Assembly (NCBI GenBank): GCA_026874595.1
Contig: CM049315.1
Span: 59,830,889-59,894,888, forward strand
DNA: 64,000 bases
Reading direction: 5' to 3'
DNA from: Sipunculus nudus
Taxonomy: Eukaryota; Annelida; Sipuncula; Golfingiida; Sipunculidae
Part shown: positions 45,581-59,300 of the stretch, in pieces
Position numbering within the stretch: position 1 is the first letter of the stretch
Layout of the letters: the number at the start of each line of letters is the position of its first letter
Notes under the pieces: model-generated
Told to the model about the DNA's origin: nothing
Database searches by the model: none
What the model saw: the letters and a program-made list of their open reading frames with translations, nothing else
Position numbers and translations under genes: made by a program

Positions 45581-47757
45581 TCTACACATATACACTCACT
45601 GATTCATGTGTCCTTTTTCAGTGTACACTTGTTATTGAGTATAAAAAATTCCTGATATGGATGACCCGATGTGGGATTCTTTAATTGTTTCCCATCCCCC
45701 CACCCACTTGAAGAGAATTATGTGAGAATAAATCTTGCTCAAACATTCATCACTAAAAATTATATTTATAATTTTTTCTGGATAGACTGTAAGAGCATTA
45801 TCTGGTAGTGTAGCTTTAATATTTGGACATGCATTTTGAAAATGTGTGTCCATTTGTGCAACAGTGTCCTCAGGTGGTCTTCCTGGAGGTATGCTGCAAA
45901 AATTAAACATACAATTTTCAGGACTTTAATAACTTGGATATTAATTTAAAACCTCACCTCTTCCAGCTTAAAGGTGCCCATTCCCCTACCTTTTGAAAAA
46001 GAATTTGAGTGATTTCTGGCTTTCTCTGTGTAAATATTTATGAATATTCTGGTTAAGAAAAGTTCTTTTAAGGCCTCCGTGAAGGATGTGTGAAAACAAC
46101 ATTTGTAAACACAGCAAAACATGACGGAGGAAAATCATGTAAACTAAGGTTGTAGGTTGCATATTTGCGGAGGTAGAAAGGTCACTTGTTGGAAAATGCC
46201 ATGCAAAGCTCTGGCTTATCTAACTTGCCTCCAGATGCCCCTGTTGAAATTGTTTTGATTTTTTGGGGGGGGGGGAATCCCACATATTATAAACACGTTG
46301 ATATAAACAAAGCAAGCATATTAAGGTAAATCTACATGATGTACCAGTCACATACACAGATATTACTGAAATCCAAATCTTAAGGAATCAGGTGTTTGAG
46401 AAGCAGCTTATCATTTCACATCCTGGTGCCTGGCATGTGTACACATTTGAAATGATCAAGTATGTTTAACATCAAATACAGCACGAATTTTTAGGTTTAT
46501 TTCCAAACATAAAAAGCATGCCAGTATTTGCCATATATATATTGTTAACTAAACAAAATGAATACACTGTTGAATTTGATTTTTGACCAGATTCTTCATG
46601 GCCATGTAATGCCCGTTAAAGGGACCATGTGTGCCGTTGTTCTGGCTTGCTTGTACACCTTGATCCTGTGTAGTTTGGAGATACAGAATCAGTTTCTGTT
46701 AGCCTGTTGTCACTGGAAGATGTCTAGCTCTCATATGAATGTCCTGCATACAAAAGTTTCATGTTTTTATTTGCACTATAAAAATACAGTGAAATATTAC
46801 ACTGTCAAACTGTTTTGTACCCAGAGCCAAAGCACGTTTGTAGAGGACTGCCTTGTCCACTGCCATACCAGTCATTATGACCTTGCATATAGTGCACTTG
46901 AGCATGCTTAATACTGCCATGGTGTAGTACACGTTGTATATATGTATATAAGTAGAAGAGAATTACTTATTGTTCATGCTTACACAGTTGATGAAACCAC
47001 AATACATTCAGCCAGAGATATTATATATAGTAGTATCTCACCTTATTGTACCAACAATTTTAAATTTTATACTGAAGGACCAGTGACTGTTGAATTTTGT
47101 TGCCATTAAGGGACACAAGAAATGGCTGGTGATAATACAGATAGGACCATTAACTACAGATTGCATGACTGATGCTGGTGTTGCCACCACTTGTGTTCAT
47201 ATCAGATTCACTGCCAACTAAATATTGTTCCCATATATATTTTTAGAACCTATTTTAACTATGCCTTTCCAGTTTATGCACTTAAATTTTGTTAATGCAA
47301 ATGAAGGGGTGTAGTGATTGAAGTGCAGCATAGCCATTTTAACTGGTTAAGAATATTGTGCAGATTAATTTATAAATTAAACAAGTCTTACCTGAATGGT
47401 GAAGTTTTACTAGAATTGAATTTTCATCTATGTATGCACATGAATATGTCCTAGAATTAGATAAGAGTTTTTTCTAGATAACAGCCATCAGTTTACCACT
47501 GTGTAGGTACTGAATATCTCTTTCATAAACAAGGGATTGTTCATAGTATATAATTGTCTATTCAGTCAGTTTTTGGGACCTTTAAAAGGTGTCCACAGAA
47601 AGAATACAACTTGGGAACCCGTATGATATCTGTTTGTAGGATTTATTTAAGATGAAATTATGTATTTCTAAGCTTTTTATTACACTTTAAGCTTCGACTC
47701 AAATAATGAGGCAGTACACGGCCAGCAAGTACTATTTTTTTCTTAAGGGCAGCATAA

Positions 47758-47813
<56 letters not shown>

Positions 47814-48060
47814 TACCTCTTGTAATGGTTACATTTTAATATTTATATTTCCAGACACATTTTATGATAACTTAACATTTCTTTTTAATCATATGTATTT
47901 TAAAGAAATGATTGTGTGCAACATGTAATCACAATACTGTTGTTATGGGAGGAACACGTGTAGAGATGCTGTAAATGTTGCAAATTGTTTTGTTAAGACT
48001 TGTTGTGTGCTGTTTTGTATGTATTATACTTTTATAAGTAATAAACTACATGAGCTTAAA
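45581..48060 (+). other. 3' flank of the CARD gene with candidate poly(A) signals
   Basis: AATAAA occurs 147 nt after the stop (45727-45732) and again at 48040-48045, so a short and a long 3' UTR are both possible. The stretch also holds a repeat at about 46150-46320 and a TA microsatellite at 47757-47808. The 117-codon open frame at 46558-46911 has no recognisable domain. Confidence 0.45.
47757..47808. repeat. (TA)n microsatellite
   Basis: About 25 TA dinucleotides, nearly pure, interrupted once by CA. It lies inside the possible long 3' UTR of the CARD gene. Confidence 0.9.
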
Positions 48061-48589
48061 ACTGACTTTTCAAGTGTCAATCAACTTACCTCAGGGGCTA
48101 CTAATCTCTACTTGTGGTATTTTCAACAGAAGGTAAAATGATTTTCTGCCCAACTAGATACCAAGTGAGTGGTACCCTCCTGAAGCAATGGAACTGAACA
48201 AACCTACCAACCAGCAGCATACCTGGTGATGCTTACAGGCCTCACAAACACCACCAATGGAGGTTGTGGCCATCAGCATCCAGTTCTAAAATAGTGCCTT
48301 AACCCCCCCCCCCAACTTTATATTAATGTTTAACTTTTTCCTTAAGCAACAAATAATTGTTGCATAAGGAAGACTTGACTAGCTTATTTTTGTTCAAGTG
48401 TCCCGTTTCCAGTATCCATAGGTAACCATTATGTCATATTAATGACTGGCTTATGTTTGTTCCATTTCCTGTGTCCAGTATATCCAATAGGTAACCATTG
48501 TCATTTAAATTATTGACTGGCTTATGTATGTTCCATTTTCCTGTGTCCAGTATCCATAGTTTACCATTGTTTAATTTAATTCAATCCAG

Positions 48590-49330
48590 TTTTATTATCT
48601 CAGCTTATTAGCTCAGTATGTGCTAAGGCTGGTCATGTAGGTGGGTTGATGTAATGTCATGTATGTGGCTGGGTGCTGGTCAGGTGGGTTGATGTCATGT
48701 ATGTGCTGAGTGCTGGTCAGGTGGTAGGGTTCATGTTATGTATTTGGCTGAGAGCTAGTAAGATGGGTTGATGCCATGGTCAGGTGGGTGGGTTGAAGTC
48801 ATGTCATGTACCGGTATGTGGCAGGGTGCTGGTCAGGTGGTAGGATCATGTAATGTATTTGGCGGAGTGCTGGTCATATGGATGGGTTGTCATGGGTTGT
48901 ACAAGGCTGAGTGCTGGTCATGAGTGTTGGTTGAAGTCATGGCTTGTATGTGTTGGAATCCTTGTCATATGGATGGGTTGATGTCATGGCTTGTATGTGG
49001 TGGAGTCCTGGTCATAGGGATGGGTTGATGTCATGTCATGTATACAGCTGAGGTTAAGGTTATGGCTTACGAGGCCGAGTGCTGGTCATGTGGATGGGTT
49101 GACGTCATGGCCTGAATGTTGCTGAGTGCTGGTCATGTGTGTTGGTTGATGCCATGGCTTGTATGTTGCTGAGTGCTGGTCATGTGTGTTGGTTGATGTC
49201 ATGGCTTGTATGAGGATGAGTGCTGGTCATGTGGCTGGGTTGATGTCATGTCTTGTATAAGGCAGAGTGCTGGTCATGTGGATGGGTTGATGCAATGTCA
49301 TGTATACAGCTGAGGTTAAGGTTATGGCTC
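48590..49330. repeat. degenerate minisatellite around GTGCTGGTCATGTGGATGGGTTGATGTCATG
   Basis: The words GAGTGCTGGTCATGTG and GGGTTGATGTCATG alternate more than ten times with spacing of about 55-65 bp and much drift. The array is intergenic, between the CARD gene and SAP30L. Confidence 0.85.
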
Positions 49331-49660
49331 AGGGTTAAGCTAAGGCTGTGGGCATGTGTGGCTCATGTTGATCATGAAGTAAGGTGCCATGTTGGGCTCA
49401 GTATGGTCATGTTTATCACTTGTGTCATGTGGGGCTCATTACTGTGTAATGTTCATCACTAAGTAACGTTTCATATGGGGCTCCCTATTGTGTCATGTTC
49501 ATCACCAAGTAATGCTTCAGGTAGGGCTCTACTGTATCTAGTTCATGACTAAGTGATGTGTCATGTGTGGGGCTCAGTAAGGAGTCATGTTCATGAAAAT
49601 GTAAAGTGCCATGTGGGGCTCAATACTGTATCATGTCCATCACTAAGTATTGCGTCTTGC
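49331..49660. repeat. second minisatellite around CATGTTCATCACTAAGTAA
   Basis: The words CATGTTCATCACTAAGTAA and CATGTGGGGCTCA recur about six times at roughly 55-bp spacing. It adjoins the previous array but has a different unit. Confidence 0.8.
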
Positions 49661-50203
49661 CATCTGATTGTAAATTGTACACAAACTGCTAAAAATAGAA
49701 CAGGCTTTTGTTATTCACATGTTGAACAACTAAAATCTAATCACTCCTTAATATTCATATGACAGGGCAACTGTCAGGTTGTGCTTGAATAGTTAGAAAT
49801 TAATAAACTGCAAGATTAATGGTGGGGGCTTTACATACTCACTGATCAGCTGTACTGTAATCTGATTGCTGCTCCATAATTCTAGAGAAACTACTTTTTT
49901 AAACATTCTGGTTCACAAAAGGAGCATTTCACCAAAATGTTTGCATGCAGAGAATAAAGCAACAATAAAATTGTAGGCATAGTTTATATAAATACAATAT
50001 ATACAAGCATAAGCATACCATGTCAGCAAAACAGCACTGTTTTAAGGTTCCAATACCATCAACTGCAAACGATGCACTCCAATATGATCACACATGGTTT
50101 AGCACCCCGGGGTGATTCAGCAGTCCTGCTTCATGAACTGCGAGCGCTCAGGCGGCTCAGCTGAATAAACTGCCATTCTCATTGAACCACAGTTACTAAA
50201 TAT

Positions 50204-50236
<33 letters not shown>
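50204..50236. repeat. (AT)n microsatellite
   Basis: About 16 AT dinucleotides in a row. A CATA repeat of similar kind occurs at about 51101-51118. Confidence 0.85.
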
Positions 50237-50238
<2 letters not shown>

Positions 50239-50965
50239 TATACACACAGGGACTCTGGGCTTCAAGGGCACCTTTTTATCACATGGACCCGTCCTCGACA
50301 TTTGAAGGGGTCCAATAAGGAGTAAATTTGGAGTTCAGTAATAGTGTGGTGCCAAAAAATCAAATACATGAATGATTGGTCGTTTTTTCTTTAAGTTACA
50401 CTCGTTGCACCAGAAACTGATAATAAACAAATATATATCACATGTCAAGAAGATGTAATACAGGAAATCTCTTTAGATTAAGGCTACTGTAGCCTGCTGA
50501 CATTTACTAGAAGGAAGGTATGGAGTTCAGAAAATACGAAACTATCAGTGCTGTCAGAATCACTTGGAACCTCAGTGTTGAAAAATAACCTGAACCAGTA
50601 CATGAAGTCATGAAATAATTAACAATTGATCAACGGCTGCTTTTGTTTAACAATGATCAATCATGATAAAACAGCCTTTTCAAAACACTATTCAGTAACA
50701 CCTCCAAGATTATGAACAGAATATCATGGTGTGTATGTATGTATATATATTTTAATCCACACGTCACTGCATGCATGATGCAAACAGCAAGGTGACCAGT
50801 AGATGCAAATTTTAACATTATTCAAGCGCTCAGGCTCAGTATCTCACTGGATGAAAAGGCCATAAACCTGGCCACTAGTTGTCTAAGATATATTTTCTTA
50901 TATGCAATAGAAATGTAACATTAATATTAAACATTTATCAGAAACAGCATAGTCAATACTGGGAT

Positions 50966-50971
50966 TTTATT
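50966..50971 (-). terminator. candidate poly(A) signal of SAP30L
   Basis: AATAAA on the minus strand, about 800 nt beyond the SAP30L stop codon. Other signals cannot be excluded. Confidence 0.3.
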
Positions 50972-51767
50972 TTAAATGAAACATAAATTCTGCACTGCTG
51001 AAGCATCGTACCCTGCATTGCAAATATTATTATGAGAATTAATCTCAATCTTATAAATAGTCATCTTTATAAGGGGACACAGTAGAGGCAGGATCAAACA
51101 CATACATACATACATACATGCTTGTGCATCAGTACACTGTTTTTGATCCCTGGTGATCATGATCCTGTGAAATAAATATGAAGTTGTGGAATTTTCTTTC
51201 ACCAGCCACACACAGGTTAGTGCAAACTACCAGTAATATCAGGTCTTCTTTAAATATTGTAAGGATCAAATTCCGTTCAGCATTTCTATCACCAGATAAG
51301 ACAGCGCCACTTATGACTCCAGTAAGGCATGATCTTAAGGGTGTCTCCAGCATCTGGCCTAGGGCTTCACTTTTCAGCGGTTCTTTTGGTCAATTTTTAA
51401 ATCACAACACGGTATATTACAGATGTTGTTCGTTTACTCCAACACTGTGAAAATCACAGCCAGTCACTAATAAACATAAATGAAATCTCCTTGGTTGATT
51501 GCTTATTACTCTGTATACCTTGGTACTGGCATGATTACACCAGTTCATGCAGTTCCTGCTAAGTCATACTGTTTGCTCAATATATAATATCAGACTTTCA
51601 CAGAAAGAGACAATAATATATGATCAGCCATTACCAACTCTTGAAAGCTCTAGGCTGTCATGTGCCTAATGACCAACTATCAACAATATAATAATGTGTA
51701 TGTATACATTTGCTACTACATATACAGGTGTATGTGTGCTCAGTTCTATATACAAGGCATGCCATAA

Positions 51768-51893
51768 CTAGCTGGTTGAAGACTCCATGTGTTTCTGATC
51801 AAATCTGCTCTTGTGACTTTTGGCCAGGTAGATGAAAAATGTTAACGTCTCCTTTTCTACCACAGGGATTGTTTTGAAGTGACGGGCAACAGT
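51768..51893 (-). CDS. SAP30L: SAP30L exon 4
   Basis: Residues 135-175 and the TAG at 51770-51768. Acceptor TTTTTAG|ACTGTT. It ends with the [10 protein letters not shown] motif typical of the C-terminus. Confidence 0.94.
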   Translation of the reverse strand, partial: TVARHFKTIPVVEKETLTFFIYLAKSHKSRFDQKHMESSTS

Positions 51894-54800
51894 CTAAAAA
51901 GAAAATTGATATCAGGTAAATGAGGTCATTGCCTTAGGCTATTTCAACATCTCTACTAAAGATATCACTTTAATAAAAAAAAAAAAGAAAAAAAATAGTT
52001 ATCACTTTAATTGGTTTACCAACATCTCTGCTCCTGACATAACTTAATCAACATCACTACACCTGACATCACTGAATCAAATTGATACCTCTTTTCCTGA
52101 CATCATTATATCAACATATCTTCAAAATGATATATGAAGTAGAGATGAAACTATAAAATGATATCAGTGGTAGAGTTGCTGATGTAATTAAAGCAGGAAA
52201 TGAGATGCTAATCTAATGAGACCAGAAAGGCATTAATTGACAACAAAAGTAGAGATGTTGATACTGATACTTTATCAACATCTCATATACTGATACCATT
52301 ATGTTAACATCTCTACTGCTGATATCACCACCAGTCTCTTTTCCTGATATCACTTTATAAAGATGTCTACATCATGATATAATTTCACAGACATCTCTGA
52401 ACCAGTGAAATCATTTTATTACCTCATGACATCACTTTATTAACAATTCAACTTCTGAATCACTAAATTCTTATCACTAAATTATTTACCAGACTTGCAT
52501 GTTATCACACATATACAGATCCCCCCCCCTTGAAGTTATTGTTACAAAAATAAATATCAAATTAATAACAGGCAAAATGCCATTGAAATTAAATATGCAT
52601 TACAAACACAGTTAACCACATCTTGTCTTTGAAACACAGCTTTCAGCTTGTATACATGTATAATTCAATCTCACCATTAACCTTGGCGTACCGGGCTAGC
52701 AAGGCCAGAAGCACAGGGGTAGGGCTGCTATGTGATGTTATATACACAGGCAGCCTAAGTAAGAGGGTATCTGTTGGTAATTGCTAATTAGTACCAACTT
52801 CCTGAGGATACTCCAAACCCTATATGAAACAGGGTTCATATTTATATAGTTCTAAAGCCATTACTGAAATGATAATACATAATGGGGATCCAGGGGGACG
52901 TAGAGTTATTATTTACTGATCCCCACAAATACACAGTTAACCAACACAAAAGGATAGACTATATACAAGACAGACTATATACATGTGAGAAGTAAATCAC
53001 ATGCTCAGGCTCATGGCTATATGATAAGCTGGACTCTGGCTGTCAGTTAGACACAGTACCTCATGTTACAAGAGACTTTCCATCCTGAACCACTGCTTCA
53101 GGAACTCTGCCTGTAATACAGCGACGTCATATCAGCCTGGCCCTCTGTGTACTCTGTGATGCAATGTCCCATATGAAATGATATAAGATGCATCATGTGA
53201 CCTGTGATGTCACTATGCTCTGTGACACACCACCCGGGAATGAAACTGACAACACAGTAGGACCCTGGATATGTGAAGGGGCAGGTGGGTGTGCACAATT
53301 TTTTTGGTGAAAACAGAGTTACTGTACACAATTGGTTGTGTTGAAAACATGCCTGGCTGCTTAATAAAGTTTTATGAACCAGCTTGTTGGGTATTGCCTA
53401 TGTATTGGCTTTGGGCCAATATTGCTACCTTCGGGTCATAGGATAACCATTAATTATGAGGTGACAGTACAGGAGCTGTTGGTTACTTACATCAGCCAGC
53501 TGAGCCTTATTGAGCCCTGGACGAGTTTGTAGTTTGTAATGTCGTTTATACCTCCTCAGTGTATTCACAGACATCTGGAAGAAGTCAATCTGCAGACAAA
53601 AACATATATGTTAAATACAGGTCCAACATAATAACATGAATTGCATTTAACATGACAGAGAAAGATTCAAAGGGAACAAATAACAATGTGTTAATAATGA
53701 ATAATTGTAATACACAATTCCAAGATTCTCTTATGCTAATGCTGGATAAACAATTGCCAAAAATGTCAAAAGTTTCTCCCTAAACTTCCCTTTCTTCCCA
53801 AAAAAATCAATGAAATTTCCCTTACATCCCTGGGAAGGGCAAAAATAACTATCTTCCTAAGGGAATGCCTACCCCGAATTATGACAACAATGCTCTCAAG
53901 ATAAAATTTACAGCAAACATTGTGAAACCAAATTATGACACTGACTTATGCTTTCAAGATCAAGTCAAAACGTCATGACACCAACAATCACTCCAAACAA
54001 TGATTGTACCACTAGTACAACAATAGGCTCCTCTAAAGATTTAAGTTCCCTACTGTGTTGTTATGACCGTCATGAAAGAACCTTGGCTGGAAAAATGACA
54101 ACTACTTGAGAAGCTTACCTCTGGGTAATCAAGATCATTTTCTGGGGAGTCTCTGTCACCCTCACTGTCCTTCCTTTTTCGCTTACTGCGTACATTCTGA
54201 ATCATGTTTTTGTGGTAATCACAGATATAAATATGTCTGACCTGAAATTGTAAAAGCAGTATTTGAAGCAGTATTCATGGTGTAAACAAAAAGGCATATA
54301 AGATGAAGGCAAAACAGTTGAAAGGGACATAATCAGGAGCAATATATACCTACTCTTTCACACTATCAGTTCAGTTTTGCTTCAATCAAATTTTACCAGA
54401 AAAACCATCCAAGCACAGTCTCAGTGCCTCGCATACAGCTGCTTAACACCTTTTAATGGTTTTGCCTGTTGGTAAACACAGTCCACTTGTGTCTGTTACC
54501 ATAACAAGGCTGTGTGATCAGAGGTCCGATTGTGAGCCGCAACAGACAATGTTTCAGGCAGTTGGAACATGTATTACATTATTTGGGCCAAGTCAGTCAG
54601 GGCATCTCCTGATTGACACAAATTGTGGCCTGGAGGTGCACATGCTGTGTTTATGTTTACACCTATGATCGCTCCTGGTCCAATGTTTATAACACTTGTT
54701 AACAGGAGTAAACAAACTGTTTCAGGGCAATATTTTGGAAGGCACAAATTTTAATGGGAGAACCTATTTTTCATGTGAATTCAATATGCTTTAAAGGTGA

Positions 54801-55231
54801 TTGGGCCCCTTTAAGGACCAATTATAAACAGAAGTCAAAGGAAGGAAGACATGAAAGATTGGGACTCATTTTGTATAAAATACAATTAGCAAACTGAATT
54901 TATGCTTTAAAAACACACATGTAACATGTGATACATAATTTTACAAACATGAGTGTTAACCATACTTCAAGTATTATTGTGATCAAAGTTTTTGCAAAAA
55001 CAGAATCCAAGGCTGGGCACTGATTTACTTGATGAAGGAAACACCACCTACACTATGGTCAATGTTGAGTTTAAGCCGTCGCTGTTGTACAGTCTTCTGT
55101 ATACGTTTACTATAACTGGCGTTGCCTGCAGCTCTAGTACATCTCTCTCCTTCATCAACCAGGCAGCACACTTGCCCGTGGCTCCCCCTGGCCTCTTCCT
55201 CAGTACTAAATCCGTTCACACTGTTGCTCAT
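51768..55231 (-). CDS. SAP30L: SAP30/SAP30L, Sin3-HDAC corepressor subunit (4 exons, 175 aa)
   Basis: The coding sequence joins 55231-55052, 54241-54119, 53589-53491 and 51893-51768; all introns are GT-AG and in phase 0, and the frame ends in TAG. The start is placed at the ATG giving [13 protein letters not shown], because the family begins with an NGFSTEE-like motif; the open frame continues farther upstream. The zinc-binding module is intact: Cys22, Cys31, Cys67 and His70 correspond to the C2CH finger of the family. A basic patch KRKRK follows (residues 80-84), a nuclear-localisation and lipid/DNA-binding region in the vertebrate proteins. Exons 3 and 4 carry the Sin3-binding domain ([20 protein letters not shown], then NKAQLAD and the [11 protein letters not shown] helix). 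The protein tethers Sin3 and histone deacetylases to chromatin. Length is close to vertebrate SAP30L. Whether this is the sole family member in the genome cannot be seen. Confidence 0.95.
51894..53490. other. last intron of SAP30L, with degenerate short repeats
   Basis: Between about 51990 and 52480 the words AACATCTCT, CTGACATCACTT and TGATATCA recur in both orientations with drift, an old tandem or palindromic repeat. The rest shows nothing recognised. Confidence 0.5.
53491..53589 (-). CDS. SAP30L: SAP30L exon 3
   Basis: Residues 102-134. Acceptor CTGCAG|ATTGAC, donor GAT|GTAAGT. It carries the highly conserved [20 protein letters not shown] core. Confidence 0.96.
54119..54241 (-). CDS. 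SAP30L: SAP30L exon 2
   Basis: Residues 61-101. Acceptor TTTCAG|GTCAGA, donor CAGAG|GTAAGC. It holds ICDYH, the last two zinc ligands, and the basic patch. Confidence 0.95.
55052..55231 (-). CDS. SAP30L: SAP30L exon 1
   Basis: Residues 1-60, with the first two zinc ligands. Donor AGT|GTAGGT, phase 0. Confidence 0.92.
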
Positions 55232-55796
55232 AATTCTGTTGAGAATAAAATGTTTAGTATCACAGACCATGCAGATGTTAAGATAACACTGTAACATACC
55301 ATCTCAGACATACTATGTGCACAAACATCACTGTTTACAGATGGTTATTAGCAGTAAAGTACAGAAAAAGGAAATTTCTAGAGAACTGAATTTTGAAACA
55401 GAACCTGGATCTTTCAGGCCTCCAAAAGGTAAAACACTGAAAAAAAAAAGAAAGTGCTCTGGAGAGAAAGAGTAGCCTTCTGTCAAATACAGAATGAAAA
55501 AAGTAAAATTAATGGCTATTATAATGGACTGATTAAAGACATGCATCACATTCTAAGAATGTGTTTATATATTGCTCCGAAAGTCAGAAACATGCATGGT
55601 GCTTTTCCCTTGCATGAAGATAAGGGCATTTTCCATGTTGTAACTCGTGCTGGACATTTGCATTTTGCAAACTCAAGAATTGCAAAGTGTCACAGTCTTG
55701 TTCTAATGGGACAGTTATAGAAGAATAGAAATAGTATATAACAGAACTACTTCACTGAAAATAATTAGGGAAAATAGTGTGCTGCAAAAATCTAAG

Positions 55797-56290
55797 GACC
55801 CATGGGTCACGTCCCTCAGCTGAATTTTGGAATATTTTAGCAAATGAAAATATATATATTTTTTAAATATATAAATCAGCATTTGAAAAGCTGAGAGGAA
55901 ATGGCCCTGCTAACTGGTGATTATCAAACACTGAATATATGTTTGCTGAACCAATACTGTACATTTGTTTGGTCCAAATCAAAGATGCAGGAGCCTCTAA
56001 TGATCAAATATTTCAAGAAGTATCATTATTTCAGCTATGTGACAGTAAAATGTGCATAAAATAACCATGGGAATGTATGAACACCTGTCATTTATAGAAA
56101 AAGGAAGAAAGTGGAGATAAGCAGAAGTTTAATAATACACATTTAATCTTTAGACTGAAATAAAATTCTGTAAAAAAATAAAAATTTTATATTTTCTTAT
56201 GAGCATAAACTAAATCTGATAGCTATATATTTTACTGTGAAATACATGTAAACTATGGCCTGAAACCATTTAATAAAGCAATAAGGAAAA
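55797..56290 (-). repeat. fragments of the F family
   Basis: GGACCCATGGGTCAC and CTCAGCTGAATTTTGG match the right end of the element at 39734-41362 in reverse orientation. A second partial stretch (about 56170-56290) matches its TAAACTATGGCCTGAAACCA region. It lies between SAP30L and the nested cluster. Confidence 0.6.
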
Positions 56291-56368
56291 CAAGGGACCC
56301 ATGGGTCACATTGCTTAGCTGAATTTGGGAAAATATTAGTAACTGCAAAATATTTTTATTTCTTTTGC

Positions 56369-59300
56369 TTTTTTAGCTCATCTGACTGAAAGTCATCTGA
56401 GCTATAGCGATCACTCTTTGTCCGTCGTCCATCTGTCCGTCGGTTAACCAGGCACAAATCGTAACCGCTGAACCTAGAACCTTGTAACTTGGGATTCTCA
56501 GAGGTCCATGGAAAATCTCCTTGGAAACCAGAAATTAGGTCTCTGTTACCCATATCCTTCGAGCTATGGGGCCCCTAAGTACCCCCCAGAAAAGTCAAAA
56601 ATTTCATACAAAAACTTCAATATCTCATTAACTACTTGACTGATGGTCATGATTTTTGGCATACATATTGATCATAAGATGTTCCGTCACTTCCTGCAGA
56701 CTGGTGGCGCCATCTGTATTTTTCGATTTTTTACAAATTTTTTTCTCTATTTTTGAGACCTTTAAAAATGTGAACATCTGTTAACAAGGCACAAATCGTA
56801 TAGCCTAGACCTAGAATCTTAATTCTTGATACACTGAGAGGTCCATGAAAAATCTCCTTGGAAACCAGAAATTAGGTCTCTGTTACCCATATCCTTCGAG
56901 CTATGGGGCCCCAAAGTACCCCCCAGAATAGTAAAAAATTTCATACAAAAACTTCAATATCTCAATAACTACAACACTGATGGTCATGATTTTTGGCATA
57001 CATATTGATAATGAGATGTTCCATAAGTTCCTGCAGACTGGTGGCGCCACCTGTATTTTTTTTATTTTTTTTTACAATTTTTTCCTCTATTTTTGAGACG
57101 TTTAAAGATGCTGTCATCTGTTAACGTGGCACAAATCGTAACCGCTGGACCTAGAATCTTCATTCTTGACACACTGAGAAACCTATTAAAAGTCTCCGTG
57201 GAAACCATAAATTAGATCTCTGTTACCCATATCCTTCGAGCTATGGGGCCCAAAAGTACCCCCCAGAAAAGTCAAAAATTTCATACAAAAACTTCAATAT
57301 CTCATTAACTACTTGACTGATGGTCATGATTTTTGGCATACGTATTCATCATGAGATGTTCCATCACTTCCTGCAGACTGGTGGCGCCACCTGAATTTTT
57401 CGATTTTTTACGAATTTAAAAATGTGAACAGCTGTTAACAGGGCACAAATCATAAAGACTGGACCTAGAATCTTCATTCTTGACACACTGAGAGGTCCAT
57501 AAAAAGTCTGCATGGAAACCTGAAATAAGGTCTCTGTTACCCATATCCTTTGAGCTATGGGGGGCTCCCAATAACCCACCAGAATAATGGAAAATTTGAT
57601 AAAAACAAACTGCAACATCTCAATAACTACAACACTGATGGTCATGATTTTTGGCATACATATTGATCAAGAGGTGTTTCATCAGTACCTGCAGACTGGT
57701 TGGGCCACCTGTATTTTTTCAAATTTTCACAATTTTTTTTTCTCTATTTTCGAGACCTTTCAGGATGTAGTTATCTGTCAACAGGGTACAAATCGTAAGG
57801 ACTGGACCTAGAATCTTCATTGTTGACACACAGGGAGACCCATGATAAGTCTCCATGGACACCTGAAATTAGGTCTCTGTTACCCATATCCTTTGAGCTA
57901 TGGCACTCCAAAGTACAGCTCAGAATAATGGAAAATTTGATACAAAAGCTGAAGTATCTGAACAACTAATGCAGAGATCACCATAATTGTTTTCATGGAT
58001 ATTGATCATGGAGTGTTTCATCAGTTTCTGCAGACTGGTGGCACCACCTGTATTTGTTCGGGTTTTTTTACGAATTTTTTCTTTATTTTTGAGACCTTTA
58101 AAGTTATGAACATCTGTTAACAGGGCACAAATCATTAAAACTGGACCTAGAATCTTCATTCTTGACACACAGGGACCCATGAAAAGTCTCCATGGAAACC
58201 TGAAATAAGGTCTCTGTTACCCATATTCTTTAAGCTGTATGGCTCGAAATGACCCCCCAGAATAATGGAAAATTTGATACAAAAACTGCAGTATCTCAAT
58301 AACTACAACACTGATGGTCATGATTTTCGGCATACATATTGATCATGACCTGTTCCATCAGTTTCTGCAGACTGGGTGCGCCACCTCTATTTTTTTCAAA
58401 TTTTTACGATTTTTTTTCTCTTTTTTTGATACCTTTAAAGATGTGGTTACCTCACAACAGGGTACAAATCGCAACAACTGGACCTAGAATCTTCATTCTT
58501 GTCATGCAACAAGGCCCATGAAAAGTGCCTGTGGAAACTTAAAATTAGGTCTCTGTTACCCATATCCTTCAAGCTATAGGACTCCAAAGTATCCCTCAGA
58601 ATAATGGACAATTTGATACAAAAGCTGAAGTATCTGAACAACTAATGGGGAGATCACCATGATTCTTTGCATGAATATTGATGTTTGTAAGTGTTTTTAT
58701 TAGTTTCTGCTGACTGGTGGAGCCACCTGTATTTTTGTACCCGCCAAAACGAAGTTTTGTGGATACTATGTTTTTGACCGGGTTCCTCCGCCGTTGCCGC
58801 GTTCGTTTCCAGAGAGCTCCTCTGGGACTTGATTTTATCAGCTTTCCAAGCTCATATCTCGGGAACCGTTTGACTGATCAGGAAATAAAATTTATACTAA
58901 TGTAGCCCTTGGATAGCTCTATAACATACACAAAAAATGGTGGCGCCACCTGTAACCATGTTTGCACAGTGTCCATCTGTTCATCTGCCTTTGGTTAAAA
59001 TCACTCATATCTCTGCAGTGAATTGACTAATACACCTGAAATTCGGCATGCGTATACATCCTGGATAGCTTTCTTGATTTTATGACAGGTGGCGCCACCT
59101 ACATTCTCATTCACGCTGACATCCAAGCTCATATCTCGGGAACCGTTTGACGGATCAGGCCAAAATTTTGCATGTGTATAGATCTAACATAGCTCTTTAT
59201 CATACACAAAACTGGTGGCACCACCTGCAACCATTTTTGCACAGCGTCTGTCTGTTTGTCTGCCGTGCAATAAAGTCACTCACATCTTGGCAGTGGTTTG

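Noticed and set aside
46558-46911. 117-codon plus-strand open frame after the CARD gene
   Set aside because: It lies in the probable long 3' UTR, shows no family pattern and has no splice support.
47757-47808. TATA-type promoter
   Set aside because: It is a simple TA microsatellite without other promoter features.
57364-58180. Minus-strand open frames in the 56-58 kb region as transposase remnants
   Set aside because: They repeat with the 340-bp unit and show no catalytic motifs.
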